Shown: positions 20,241 to 29,805 of the stretch, piece by piece
Layout of the letters: every line of letters starts with the position of its first letter
Numbering within the stretch: the stretch's first letter is position 1
Origin: Vampirovibrionales bacterium
GTDB lineage: Bacteria; Cyanobacteriota; Vampirovibrionia; Vampirovibrionales; Vampirovibrionaceae
Reading direction: 5' to 3'
NCBI GenBank assembly: GCA_029866025.1
Contig: JARXAD010000013.1
Span: forward strand, 350,705 to 414,704
Length of the DNA: 64,000 bases
Translations under genes and position numbers: made by a program
Notes under the pieces: model-generated
Database searches by the model: none
Told to the model about the DNA's origin: nothing
What the model saw: only the letters and a program-made list of their open reading frames with translations

Positions 20241-20987
20241 ATGCGAATGTTGCTTTTAGCTGCACACAATCGGTCTTGGTTAACCCAGTTAGTTATTGGG
20301 GCTGTATTCGTAGTGTCGTGTTGGTTAGGAGAGGGACTGTTATCGGTTCCTGCGCAAGTAGCGACCAAAGGTTCTCAGTCTAGCGTAGCTTTTGACTGGA
20401 CGCCCTTGCTGCGACTCTCTCGGGATCGTCCCATTTTGGATGCCTTGGCTTGGCTAAACGAAACCCCCTATGCAGGGGTCGTTACTCACTTAAAGCGCCA
20501 AAACGCCCGCGTGATTTTTAAAGACTTGCGAACTTTGGATAAAGCCGTGGCCAACTTTGATGCCGTGAGCTGGCTGAGTGGCAGGGGGGAATGGATTATC
20601 TTTATCAATGTGAGCCACCAAAACGCTCCACCGATGGCTTTGGCGGCCTTGATTGCCCATGAAAGTATGCATGACGATGTAGAAAATTCGCTCACCGAAG
20701 AAGTGGCGGGCTGGCGACAAGAAGCCACCGTTTGGCAATACGCCCGCCGAGTGTGCCCGGCAATGGCGTCGTTGCCAGTACCTGTGGCCCAAGCGGCTAC
20801 GGCTCAAACGCCAGTGCGATCTAAAAAAGGCGTGGTCACTACATTGGAATCCGCTGGTGGCTCCATGTTGGTGGCCCGCCTTGAGCGCATTCGCCAATCG
20901 TTGGAATCCAATACGCTGGAATCGTTGGTACGCGGAAATCCAGGCTACACGGGGCTGAAAGAGACGTCTGCTGGATTCTCCGACTAG
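20241..20987 (+). CDS. membrane-anchored hypothetical protein with HExxH motif (possible zincin)
   Basis: N-terminal hydrophobic segment; ALIAHESMHDDVENSLTEEVAGWRQEA. Confidence 0.6.
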   Translation: MRMLLLAAHNRSWLTQLVIGAVFVVSCWLGEGLLSVPAQVATKGSQSSVAFDWTPLLRLSRDRPILDALAWLNETPYAGVVTHLKRQNARVIFKDLRTLDKAVANFDAVSWLSGRGEWIIFINVSHQNAPPMALAALIAHESMHDDVENSLTEEVAGWRQEATVWQYARRVCPAMASLPVPVAQAATAQTPVRSKKGVVTTLESAGGSMLVARLERIRQSLESNTLESLVRGNPGYTGLKETSAGFSD

Positions 20988-21076
20988 TATTCAAATTCTT
21001 TTGTTGAGGGGTCAGCCCTCAACACTCCCCCTACAATCCGCCTTCACCTACAAGATCCATTTGAGGTTATCTAATA

Positions 21077-21108
21077 AAAACGCCCCCACATTGCTGCGAG
21101 GGCGTTTG
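21077..21108 (-). terminator. intrinsic terminator after HU gene
   Basis: AAACGCCCTCGCAGCAATGTGGGGGCGTTTTTA on - strand. Confidence 0.75.
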
Positions 21109-21128
21109 ATTCCGAAGAATCGCAACGA

Positions 21129-21407
21129 CTATTTGCCGCTGACGAGTTCTTTGAATTTTTTGCCGGCGGAGAAGGCGGGCACTTTTTTGGCAGGAATTTT
21201 CAATTCTTTGCCGGTTTGAGGGTTGCGGCCAATACGGGCAGCACGTTTACGGCTTTCGAAAGTACCGAAACCAACCAAGGTGACTTTTTTGCCTTTGGAG
21301 ACTGACTTGGTGACGGCTTCCAGAGCGGCATCCAAAATCTCTTTCACGATTTTGTTGGTTTGTTTGGTTTTCTTGGCAACGTCTTGTACGAGTTCTTCTT
21401 TGTTCAT
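21129..21407 (-). CDS. HU-family DNA-binding protein
   Basis: MNKEELVQDVAKKTKQT, VTLVGFGTFESRKRAARIGRNPQTGKELKIPAKKVPAFSAGKKFK. Confidence 0.97.
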   Translation of the reverse strand: MNKEELVQDVAKKTKQTNKIVKEILDAALEAVTKSVSKGKKVTLVGFGTFESRKRAARIGRNPQTGKELKIPAKKVPAFSAGKKFKELVSGK

Positions 21408-21817
21408 GGTGTTTTATCCTTTCCACAACAGGGACAGTGACAGTATACAGAGATTTGATTGTTTGGCAAGTCTTTTTTTGCTGTCTCTTCAACCATTACA
21501 ACGGTAGCCGTTGAAGGGGTTAAATGGATATAAGGGATACCTCATACGTCTGACTAAAAACAGCCTTCCACTCACAACTCTTTATCGGTTGGGTCTGTCC
21601 CACCCAACAACCGTAGTTATTATACCCATATTTTTCAAAATGCAACCCCCCAATTCAGCGTCTCCCCTTAATGGCCGATCCAAACAGCCGGGCACCAAGC
21701 CTTTAAAAAAGGGTGGACGCCCCAGTGTGGACCATACTATAAGTAAGGTAAGTCTTACTGTTTTGTGGGCCGTAAATCCTTTGTTTATGGCCATAATAGC
21801 ACCCAAAGGTTCTCCGT

Positions 21818-22843
21818 ATGTCTCACTGCCCGCCCCTTGTTTTACCCAGTGCCTCTCCAGCCTCATCCGGCATGTTGGCCAGTGCCAACGAGCGCAAGCA
21901 AGCCTTGATTGAAGAAATTCACACCCTAAAGCGTGAGAAAAACGCTCTGATTTTGGCCCACCTTTACGAGCGCGTGGACGTGCAAGACGTGGCCGATGTG
22001 TGGGGCGATTCCTTAGGATTGTCGCAGCGCGCGGCAGAAACCGATGCGGATCTCATCATTTTCTGTGGGGTTCACTTTATGGCGGAAACGGCTAAATTGT
22101 TGAACCCAGCCAAAACCGTTTATTTGGCCAATCCCAATGCGGGCTGCCCCATGGCGGATATGATTACGGCGAAAGACTTGGAAGCCTTCAAAGCAAAGCA
22201 TCCGGGGTTGCCTGTATTGGCATACGTCAACACCAGTGCGGAGGTTAAAGCCCTCAGCGATTACTGCTGCACTAGTGCCAATGCCAGCGATGTGGCCCGC
22301 TTTGCTGCGCAGGAATGCGGGGTGGGTGAAATCCTCTTTGTGCCGGATCGCAACCTGGCCCGCTATGTGCAAACCCAGGTGCCGGAAGTCAAAATTACCT
22401 ATTACGAAGGCTTTTGCCCCACCCACATGCGCATGGAAGTCGCGGATGTGATTAAACTTCAGCAGCAGTACCCAGAGGCGGCGCTGCTAGTACACCCCGA
22501 GTGTGATGACCCCATTAAGGATTTGGCCGATTTTATTGGCAGCACCACCGCCATTGTGCAAGCCGCCAAAGCCAGTGATAAGCCCGTGTTTATTGTGGCC
22601 ACGGAAGACGGCGTGAGCCAGCGCTTGGCAGCCGATTGCCCGGAAAAACTATTTATTACCCCCACGCGGGCCAGTGCCATTTGCCCCAATATGAAGCTGA
22701 CGCGCCTAGAGAACATACGCAACAGTTTGCTGGGCAACAACACCCCCATTGAAATTGCCCCCCACCTTGTTGAGCCTGCCACGCGCTGCATTGAAAGCAT
22801 GATGCGGGTGCCACGAGGCGAGAAGGTTCGGTTGAACCCGTAA
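21818..22843 (+). CDS. nadA: quinolinate synthase
   Basis: ILAHLYERVDVQDVADVWGDSL, GVHFMAETAKLLNP, PNAGCPMADM, VHPECDDPI. Confidence 0.95.
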   Translation: MSHCPPLVLPSASPASSGMLASANERKQALIEEIHTLKREKNALILAHLYERVDVQDVADVWGDSLGLSQRAAETDADLIIFCGVHFMAETAKLLNPAKTVYLANPNAGCPMADMITAKDLEAFKAKHPGLPVLAYVNTSAEVKALSDYCCTSANASDVARFAAQECGVGEILFVPDRNLARYVQTQVPEVKITYYEGFCPTHMRMEVADVIKLQQQYPEAALLVHPECDDPIKDLADFIGSTTAIVQAAKASDKPVFIVATEDGVSQRLAADCPEKLFITPTRASAICPNMKLTRLENIRNSLLGNNTPIEIAPHLVEPATRCIESMMRVPRGEKVRLNP

Positions 22844-22950
22844 ATATAGGGTTGAGGCAATTTTGATTTTGGAGGGGCGTTGTAATAAAAAAGCTTTGTG
22901 TTGCTTAAACACCATAATGATTATCTAGTACGGATGAATTAGGAACCTAT

Positions 22951-23226
22951 ATGATGCGCCTCTCTTTATTTAATACTTTTGCAACCCCGGTGGCGTTTGG
23001 TGCCCAGCGTCCCGTGGCTCGGGCCGTTCGTTTTGGCGAGACTGACACTACTAAAGTTCAAGAAGAACCGAAATATCTCGGGCATAGGGACATCTTCAAC
23101 GAAGCCTGGGTAAGACGTGAAACCGCAGAGGTGACAAACCAGGTTAATGCTAATTTCCAAAGGGCTGCCGACTTACAGGCCGAAAGGGCACTTAAAACCA
23201 AAGGTGATCCCGATGAAGGTGATTAA
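22951..23226 (+). CDS. small hypothetical protein with N-terminal FG motifs
   Basis: ORF 91 aa, MMRLSLFNTFATPVAFGAQRPVARAVRFGETD. Confidence 0.55.
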   Translation: MMRLSLFNTFATPVAFGAQRPVARAVRFGETDTTKVQEEPKYLGHRDIFNEAWVRRETAEVTNQVNANFQRAADLQAERALKTKGDPDEGD

Positions 23227-23337
23227 AGGGCCCTTGGGCCCATTTGACGCCCAACATCCTTGCGGTATGATAAGTAACCCTTTGTGGGAGCTGTGTGCTT
23301 TTTTAGTTTAAACCCCCTAGTTTTAAGGATTTAACTT

Positions 23338-23700
23338 ATGTCTACGCCCTTGATTCGTGACATTGAAGCGATGTACCTAAAGACCGACCTGCCTCATGTC
23401 GTCCCCGGCGATAGCGTTCGAGTGACCGTTCGCATTGTGGAAGGTGCCAAAGAACGTCTCCAAGCCTTTGAAGGCGTGGTTCTCGGGTTGTCGGGTGCCA
23501 GCACCAGCCGCACCGTTACCGTTCGCAAAGTGTTCCAAGGCGTGGGTGTGGAGCGTATCTTCTTACTGCATTCCCCCCGTGTGGAAAGCATTAAAGTGCT
23601 GCGTCACGGGTACGTGCGTCGTGCCAAGTTGTACTACATGCGCGATCGCTCCGGCAAAGCCGCTCGCTTACGCGAAAAATTTGTCACCAAAGCCCAGTAG
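23338..23700 (+). CDS. rplS: 50S ribosomal protein bL19
   Basis: PHVVPGDSVRVTVRIVEGAKERLQAFEGVVLG, RRAKLYYMRDRSGKAARLRE. Confidence 0.97.
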   Translation: MSTPLIRDIEAMYLKTDLPHVVPGDSVRVTVRIVEGAKERLQAFEGVVLGLSGASTSRTVTVRKVFQGVGVERIFLLHSPRVESIKVLRHGYVRRAKLYYMRDRSGKAARLREKFVTKAQ

Positions 23701-23728
23701 GCTTTTCAGTTTCTACCCTTTGCAAAGG

Positions 23729-23765
23729 CGGCCCGTTATTTATTTTAATAGTGGGCCGTTTTTGT
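23729..23765 (+). terminator. terminator after rplS
   Basis: CGGCCCGTTATTT...AGTGGGCCGTTTTTG. Confidence 0.7.
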
Positions 23766-23914
23766 ATATTCCCTCATTACTGACCCCAATAACTTACCTC
23801 TGACGTGTTAGGGTTTTTAAAGGCCAAAGCCTTTACTCTTAAGGTAGGGGAGCTTGTGGCCAAAGGCGCACAACGGTTGAACGGACCCACAAACAACGAA
23901 AAAGATCGATCATT

Positions 23915-24832
23915 ATGGCCATCATTCAATGGTATCCGGGGCACATTGCCAAGCTAGAGCGCGAACTAGACCATTGGCTGGGTTTGGTGGATGTGGTGCT
24001 GGAAGTTCGAGATGCCCGCATGCCCTTGGCCACTACCAACCCGCGGTTACGGGCACGCTATGGCAACAAGCCGTCGGTGATTCTACTCAATAAATCCGAT
24101 TTGGCCGACACCAAGCAAACCGCTGCGTGGGTAGACCATTTAAAAGAGGTTGAAAATTTGGGGGTGCTGGGGGTTAATGCCCACGCCATTCACCAGTGGA
24201 AAAAACCCTTGGAAGGGTTGTTAAAGCGCATTGCCGCACCACTGCAAGCCAAACGCAAGCAACAAGGCCTTAAGCCTCGCCCCGTGAGGGTGTTGGTGGC
24301 AGGGATGCCCAACGTGGGGAAGTCGTCGTTGATTAATGCCCTGTCAGGGCGGCACAAAGCAGCCACGGGCCACAAAGCGGGCGTGACACGCCAGCCCCAA
24401 TGGGTACGCCTCCACGAGACCCTAGAACTTCTCGACACGCCGGGGATTATCCCGCCAATACTGGAAACCGAGATGGATAATCATGAGCTGTGGCAAACGT
24501 CCTTTGAACAAGGCAAGGTTCAGCCCCTTTCTATTGGTGAAAAACTGGCTACTGTGAGTAGTGTGGGGGATGCCGCCTTTGACGAAGCAACCGTTTCTAC
24601 TCGGTTACTGAGTTGGGTGGATGAAGCGTATAACGGTTTAATGCACACCTTGTACGAGGTGCCGGAAGACGTACCCATTTCCATTGAATCGGTAGGGCAG
24701 GCGCGCCGTTGGCTCACCTCGGGCGGCGGGGTGGATGAATCGCGCACGGCAAGGCAGGTGCTGACGGATTTTAGACAGGGTCGCTGGGTTAAAGGAGGTT
24801 TTGGCGTCAGCTTGGAGTGGGTTCCCGAATGA
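23915..24832 (+). CDS. rbgA: ribosome biogenesis GTPase YlqF/RbgA
   Basis: IIQWYPGHIAKLEREL, NKSDL, GMPNVGKSSLINAL, DTPGIIPP (circularly permuted GTPase). Confidence 0.93.
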   Translation: MAIIQWYPGHIAKLERELDHWLGLVDVVLEVRDARMPLATTNPRLRARYGNKPSVILLNKSDLADTKQTAAWVDHLKEVENLGVLGVNAHAIHQWKKPLEGLLKRIAAPLQAKRKQQGLKPRPVRVLVAGMPNVGKSSLINALSGRHKAATGHKAGVTRQPQWVRLHETLELLDTPGIIPPILETEMDNHELWQTSFEQGKVQPLSIGEKLATVSSVGDAAFDEATVSTRLLSWVDEAYNGLMHTLYEVPEDVPISIESVGQARRWLTSGGGVDESRTARQVLTDFRQGRWVKGGFGVSLEWVPE

Positions 24833-25590
24833 TCGCTCAAGCATTGGGGGTACTACAAAAACCAGCGTCGAAAGCCGAAGAGCGCTTGGCTGCTTTGTTA
24901 GCCTTTGATACTTCTTATTTAGAAAATTATTTGGAATGCACATCGAATCCTTGCTGGCTGGTGGGAGTGGATGAAGTGGGGCGTGGTAGTGCCATTGGCC
25001 CGGTTACGGCTTGTGCGGTGGCTTTCCAGTATCCTTTGTCGGAAATCACGAAAGCCGCTCTTGTAGGGCTGGATGATTCCAAAAAACTTCGGCCCAACCT
25101 TCGCCAAACCTTGCAAACCGTTATTCAAGCCAATGCCTACTGGGCATTGGGAGAAGCCACTCGCGAAGAAGTGGATGAACTCAACGTGTATCAGGCGTCT
25201 CGGCTGGCATCCAGCCGTGCTGTAAGTGCTTTGTGGAAACGATTGCAAGGAAAAGATTCGAATCGAGCCGTGATTCTTCTTGTGGATGGCAATGCGCGAT
25301 TGCCAGAGGCGTGGTTGACAACTGTTGAGAACGGTCTAACCCAATACACGGTGGTGAAGGGGGACAGTCAAAGTTTGGCCATTGCTGCCGCCAGTGTGGT
25401 GGCCAAAGAAACGCGAGATGCATGGGTGCGAAAAATCGCAATGGAGTATCCTAATTACCGTTGGGAAACCAATATGGGGTATCTCACGGCTGCTCATCGC
25501 CAAGCTTTGGTGGACCATGGCCCGACGCTTTGGCACCGGTTGAATTACAAAGGGGTACGCCCCCAAACGCCTTCGGATGATTACTTGTAA
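24829..25590 (+). CDS. rnhB: ribonuclease HII
   Basis: VGVDEVGRGSAIGPVTACAV, DDSKKL, VKGDSQSLAIAAASVVAKETRD. Confidence 0.95.
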   Translation: MIAQALGVLQKPASKAEERLAALLAFDTSYLENYLECTSNPCWLVGVDEVGRGSAIGPVTACAVAFQYPLSEITKAALVGLDDSKKLRPNLRQTLQTVIQANAYWALGEATREEVDELNVYQASRLASSRAVSALWKRLQGKDSNRAVILLVDGNARLPEAWLTTVENGLTQYTVVKGDSQSLAIAAASVVAKETRDAWVRKIAMEYPNYRWETNMGYLTAAHRQALVDHGPTLWHRLNYKGVRPQTPSDDYL

Positions 25591-25601
25591 CGGTTTGTAA
25601 C
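25584..25601 (-). promoter_or_regulatory. HLR1-like direct repeat GTTACAAA-CC-GTTACAAG (overlaps rnhB stop)
   Basis: 15/16 match to HLR1 consensus on - strand; a further degenerate half-site follows at the same 10-bp period. Confidence 0.45.
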
Positions 25602-25691
25602 GGTTTGTCTTGTTTAGATGGGTGGTCTAGCATCACCCTGTATTGAGGAACTTTTAAGCCAGTGTTCACCATAGTCTTTGTTTAGGTTTGT

Positions 25692-26474
25692 ATGACCCTT
25701 TCGGTCACATCGTCCAACATTTTTCCGTTACCTGATGCCAAGCTATCAGGAACCATTTCACCTGTGCATTTTAGCGGTCGTTCCTCAGATTCCTTCCAAT
25801 CCACAGCATCCGTAAGCCCCAAGTTCGGGGGAGCTTGGACTGATTTAAAAGGAGCTTGGGGGGCTATTACCAAGGCGGCCACCAACCCGGCCGATCATAG
25901 AGTACTGACGGCGTGGTCTCAAAAATATGTATTTCCTAACGTGGTGCGTGCCGCTTGCTTGGTAGTGCCGGTGGTGGGTTGGATTTTACTGCCCATTTTG
26001 AACTGGACCTGGCTCAATAAAATGGAAAAAAAGGCGGATGGCATTATCCAGACAGCTGCGGAAAACGGTGGTGAAAAGGCTTTGGGGGTGAATATTAACC
26101 GAGTGATGGACGGCGTGTTAGACCCGAGTAAGCCAGAAACTTTTAAAAATGTTCAAACGGGCGTAAACAATATTATGGATGAGTTGGGCAAGTCCAATGT
26201 CGATAAAAAATCGGTGTTTGAGCACTTTAAACTGGAAGAAGGAAAACCCTTTTTTAAGACAGCCCAATCCTTCTTTGGGCTATTCCATTATTTACAGGGC
26301 AGTTGGTTTGGCCGTGCTATCAGCTGGGCGATTAAGGGCAGTTTTAAGATGGCACGGGGCTTTAAGCCGTTATTACCCTTGGTGGTAGGCTTTAATGCGC
26401 TACTGGCTCTTGCGTTGCGCAAGCCCATTTTGCGATCCATTGAGAAAGTGGCCCAAGCGGCCATTAAGGCTTAA
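25692..26474 (+). CDS. hypothetical membrane protein with N-terminal SPKFGG motif
   Basis: Long ORF; hydrophobic segments VVRAACLVVPVVGWILLPIL and PLLPLVVGFNALLALAL. Confidence 0.7.
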   Translation: MTLSVTSSNIFPLPDAKLSGTISPVHFSGRSSDSFQSTASVSPKFGGAWTDLKGAWGAITKAATNPADHRVLTAWSQKYVFPNVVRAACLVVPVVGWILLPILNWTWLNKMEKKADGIIQTAAENGGEKALGVNINRVMDGVLDPSKPETFKNVQTGVNNIMDELGKSNVDKKSVFEHFKLEEGKPFFKTAQSFFGLFHYLQGSWFGRAISWAIKGSFKMARGFKPLLPLVVGFNALLALALRKPILRSIEKVAQAAIKA

Positions 26475-26595
26475 AACTCAAAGCTCCCTCAGATAGAGAG
26501 GGCTTTGAGTCGTATTACTTTAAAAAACGGCTGGCCTTGCTGGGGATGATGCTTAAAGCTATCGCGATCTTTTTATAAAAAGGGTGCTTTGTACC

Positions 26596-27693
26596 CTAAT
26601 CGCCCAAGCACATGCCAATACCACGGGCGGTTTTAACCAAATCCGAGTCTACCGAAACGTAGTTGTACTGATTGATGGCATCTTTAATGGGCACCGAAAC
26701 CACATGGGGGGTGCGGTAGGCTACCATTTTGCCGTAATCGCCAGCCAGGGCCAATTCTACGGCTTTTACGCCAAACTGGGTGGCTAAAATACGGTCGTAG
26801 GCTACAGGAGAGCCGCCCCGTTGCAAGTGGCCTAAAATCACCACGCGGGCTTCCACATCCACATGATCTTTGAGTTCGCTGAGTAATCGGTGACCCACGC
26901 CACCTAAAATGGCATTTCCATAGCCAATTTGGTCACTTTTCCGAGCGGTTTGGTCCCCACCCACAGGCATAGCGCCTTCGGCAATTACCACAATGGCGTA
27001 TCCACGGCCATTGGCCATACGGTGCTTAATTTTTTCAGCTACTTTTTCAATGTCATAAGGTATTTCAGGAATTAAGGCTACGTCGGCACCGCCTGCTAAG
27101 GCGGAGCTAAGGCCAATCCAACCCGCATGGCGCCCCATCACTTCCAAAATCATCAAGCGATTGTGGCTAGCAGCGGTGGTAATTAGTTTGTCCACGGCAT
27201 CGGTGGCAATTTCTACTGCCGTATGAAAACCAAAGGTCACATCGGTGCTGGTGAGGTCGTTATCAATCGTTTTGGGAATACCGATGACGTTCATGCCTTG
27301 CTCATAAAGCTTTTGAGCAATGTCCATGCTGCCTTCACCACCAATGCTAATCACACCATCCACATGGAGAGGATCCACCAGGCGCTCCAACATTTCGGTC
27401 GAACGATCTTCCAACGTCCAGCTGCCATCAGGGTGCTGGGTGGGCCAGGCAAAAGGGCCCCCTTTACTGGTGGTTTTTAAAATGGTACCACCTCGGTTTT
27501 GAATACCGGAGACATCACGGTTGGTGAGACGCACCACTTGAGGGGGATCCGTAAGGATGCCGTTGAAAGCTTCAATACTGCCCACCACTTCCCAATCCGT
27601 CTCTTGATCGGCCCTTTTTACAATGGCACGAATCACAGCGTTTAGGCCGGGGCAATCGCCACCACCGGTGGCCACCAATAAGCGTTTTTTCAT
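26596..27693 (-). CDS. pfkA: 6-phosphofructokinase (start likely 27693)
   Basis: LLVATGGGDCPGLNAVIRA, SIGGEGSMDIAQ, GIPKTIDNDLTSTDVTFGF, EVMGRHAGWI. Confidence 0.93.
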   Translation of the reverse strand: MKKRLLVATGGGDCPGLNAVIRAIVKRADQETDWEVVGSIEAFNGILTDPPQVVRLTNRDVSGIQNRGGTILKTTSKGGPFAWPTQHPDGSWTLEDRSTEMLERLVDPLHVDGVISIGGEGSMDIAQKLYEQGMNVIGIPKTIDNDLTSTDVTFGFHTAVEIATDAVDKLITTAASHNRLMILEVMGRHAGWIGLSSALAGGADVALIPEIPYDIEKVAEKIKHRMANGRGYAIVVIAEGAMPVGGDQTARKSDQIGYGNAILGGVGHRLLSELKDHVDVEARVVILGHLQRGGSPVAYDRILATQFGVKAVELALAGDYGKMVAYRTPHVVSVPIKDAINQYNYVSVDSDLVKTARGIGMCLGD

Positions 27694-27797
27694 CACAAGC
27701 ATATTCCTTACCAACAGTGGGGCTTTAAAACGAGTAGGCACATTGCCTAGTTATGGTGAGCACCACACTAAATTGGCCTTATTGTCGTTCACCCTCT

Positions 27798-27836
27798 TAG
27801 AGGAATCAAGAGGGTTAGCCAGGATTTTTTTTTATT
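27798..27836 (+). terminator. hairpin plus T9 tract upstream of crcB
   Basis: ACCCTCTT-AGAGGAATC-AAGAGGGT followed by TTTTTTTTT. Confidence 0.5.
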
Positions 27837-27927
27837 GTGGGGGCTAGGGGGCTGTTATAAGGTATTGAGGACTCTTCAATGTGTGAAACAATGGTATGAG
27901 GAGTTCTGTTTAGAGGAACAGGGATTT

Positions 27928-28314
27928 ATGTATTCTTGGCTATTGGTAATGGTGGGGGGCGCTTTGGGTGCTGTCAGCCGTTGGGCATTCAGTGGCTGGC
28001 TAGCAGCACTATTGGGGGGCTTGTGGTGGGGAACCTTAGTTGTGAACTTGCTAGGATGTTTAGGGTTGGGTATGGCCTGGGCTTCTGTAGACCGTTGGGG
28101 GACAACGAATCCCGCTTTTGGCTGGGTAACGCCCTTGGTAATGGCAGGATTTTTTGGGGGCTTTACGACGTTAAGCGGCTTGCACAAAGATGTGTGGCAA
28201 CTCATACAAGGGCAGGCGTGGGGATCTTTGGCTTGGTACTCCGGGTTGTCTTGGCTGGGTGGCCTATTGTGTTTAATATTGGGGCGGGCCTTAATAGTGG
28301 GGATAAAGGTTTAG
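27928..28314 (+). CDS. crcB: CrcB/Fluc fluoride channel-like protein (start likely 27928)
   Basis: GGALGAVSRWAFSGWL, GTLVVNLLGCLGLG, GFFGGFTTLSGLHKDVWQL. Confidence 0.92.
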   Translation: MYSWLLVMVGGALGAVSRWAFSGWLAALLGGLWWGTLVVNLLGCLGLGMAWASVDRWGTTNPAFGWVTPLVMAGFFGGFTTLSGLHKDVWQLIQGQAWGSLAWYSGLSWLGGLLCLILGRALIVGIKV

Positions 28315-28383
28315 ATTTGTTATTTTGCAAAAATGCCCGCTACCAAAAAAGATAACGGGCATTAAACACGAATTAACGATGCA

Positions 28384-28800
28384 TTAACCGACCAAATTTA
28401 TGGAGCGGTAAATAATATGGTTTTTATCATCGTATGTGGCATTTGTGCCTTTTGTGAAGAGTTTGAGATTTCTGTAAAAAACGCTTCCTAGTGCTATGCC
28501 GGACTCTAGACCATTCTGTCTTGGATCTACCTTTGGGGACTGAAAGACAATATACCCAGTTGTTTTGTTCTGACCTTCAGTCGTTTTGGGTAGTTGCCCC
28601 ATACTTTTATATTGTCGGACAAGTTTTAAATCTTTTTGAAGCTCTGGTATGGAGGTTGCAAAATATACGACATCGGTGTCGGGGTTTAAGTTGGGTATGA
28701 TGTTGGCCAACTTTGCTAAGTCGGCTTTATCTTTTTCTACTCTTTCGCCCCCACCTTTTTTGTTGGTTTTTAGTAATCGGCTAAATTGAATGGTTTGCAT
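28384..28800 (-). CDS. hypothetical protein
   Basis: Intact 138-aa ORF, lower GC than flanks. Confidence 0.5.
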   Translation of the reverse strand: MQTIQFSRLLKTNKKGGGERVEKDKADLAKLANIIPNLNPDTDVVYFATSIPELQKDLKLVRQYKSMGQLPKTTEGQNKTTGYIVFQSPKVDPRQNGLESGIALGSVFYRNLKLFTKGTNATYDDKNHIIYRSINLVG

Positions 28801-28900
28801 GAATCCATACTCCTATAGTATGTAAGTAGGTAAAAATGAGTGCTTTTAAGACGATTTATGATGTCACAATTATCAATATAATTGAAATGCAAAGCAGATT

Positions 28901-28918
28901 TAAGTAACGATATGTAAC
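28901..28918 (-). promoter_or_regulatory. HLR1-like direct repeat GTTACATA-TC-GTTACTTA in divergent intergenic region
   Basis: 15/16 match to HLR1 consensus. Confidence 0.4.
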
Positions 28919-29064
28919 AACATTTATCAATAAAATTGTATATATAACAATTAAGGTTTCCTGTAGGGTTTTATTAAAATAAGAGACATGCCAACGGTGC
29001 AAGATGCCAATTCGTTGAGCTGTACTTCGGTTGAGAGAATTACAGAGAGAAGAGAGTTGAGATT

Positions 29065-29481
29065 ATGAGTACAAACATCGCACAGGCGGTGGCTACTGGC
29101 ATTATGCTTGCCAGAGCCGACCAGTACAAAGCCAAATCTGCTGTATTGGCGCCAGCCCTTCCGGCAGCCCCAGCCACAAAAGAAGCCCCAACAAATACAA
29201 ACAAGTTGTTGGGCGGCTTAGATGCATTAAACTTTCAGAACCAAATGAACCTTAAAGTTCAATTGCTGCAGGCGCGGTCCCCCTTGGCTCAGCCTAAAGA
29301 GCCTCAACTGGCTCAGGCAAAAGCTTTAGTGGCTCCCACTCTCCTTAAAAAAGAGGAGCGTTCTTCTTTCCATGCGCCTTCTTCGGACAAATCGAAAGCA
29401 GAAAATGGATTATTTGCTGGTCTCGTGTTCCATCCAATAGAGAGCGTGAACGATGAAGAAGAAGAAAACACTGGCGCATAA
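29065..29481 (+). CDS. hypothetical Ala/Leu-rich protein
   Basis: Intact 138-aa ORF with AGAGAG-rich RBS region upstream. Confidence 0.5.
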   Translation: MSTNIAQAVATGIMLARADQYKAKSAVLAPALPAAPATKEAPTNTNKLLGGLDALNFQNQMNLKVQLLQARSPLAQPKEPQLAQAKALVAPTLLKKEERSSFHAPSSDKSKAENGLFAGLVFHPIESVNDEEEENTGA

Positions 29482-29805
29482 TCGTTAGTTTGTAACAAAG
29501 TTGTTTTTTAATGGCAACAAAACCTGACGCATTGTTTTTATACAAACAGGTCGTCAGGTTTTTTATTTGGCACCGTTCTGGGTATTTAAGGGGAATTAAA
29601 ACACACGTATATAGATTGCGCTGACTCACAGGTTTTTTGTTAAAAGTGGATGACTCTTAAACATTTGCTGAAAAGCGAATGAATTGAACTTCTCATGCAT
29701 TCTGGTCATGCATTCTCGCAATGCCTGACGGGTAGGGTACTCGTTGGTTTTGGCTGGGTTTCAATGTTGAATCATTATTTTAGGTTTGGGATTTACGGAT
29801 AAATC

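Noticed and set aside
21511-21912. 133-aa ORF upstream of nadA
   Set aside because: Overlaps the nadA start in another frame, no recognisable motif, weak coding character
27780-27927. Possible fluoride riboswitch upstream of crcB
   Set aside because: No conserved GGNGAUGG core or matching pseudoknot elements; only a terminator-like hairpin is visible
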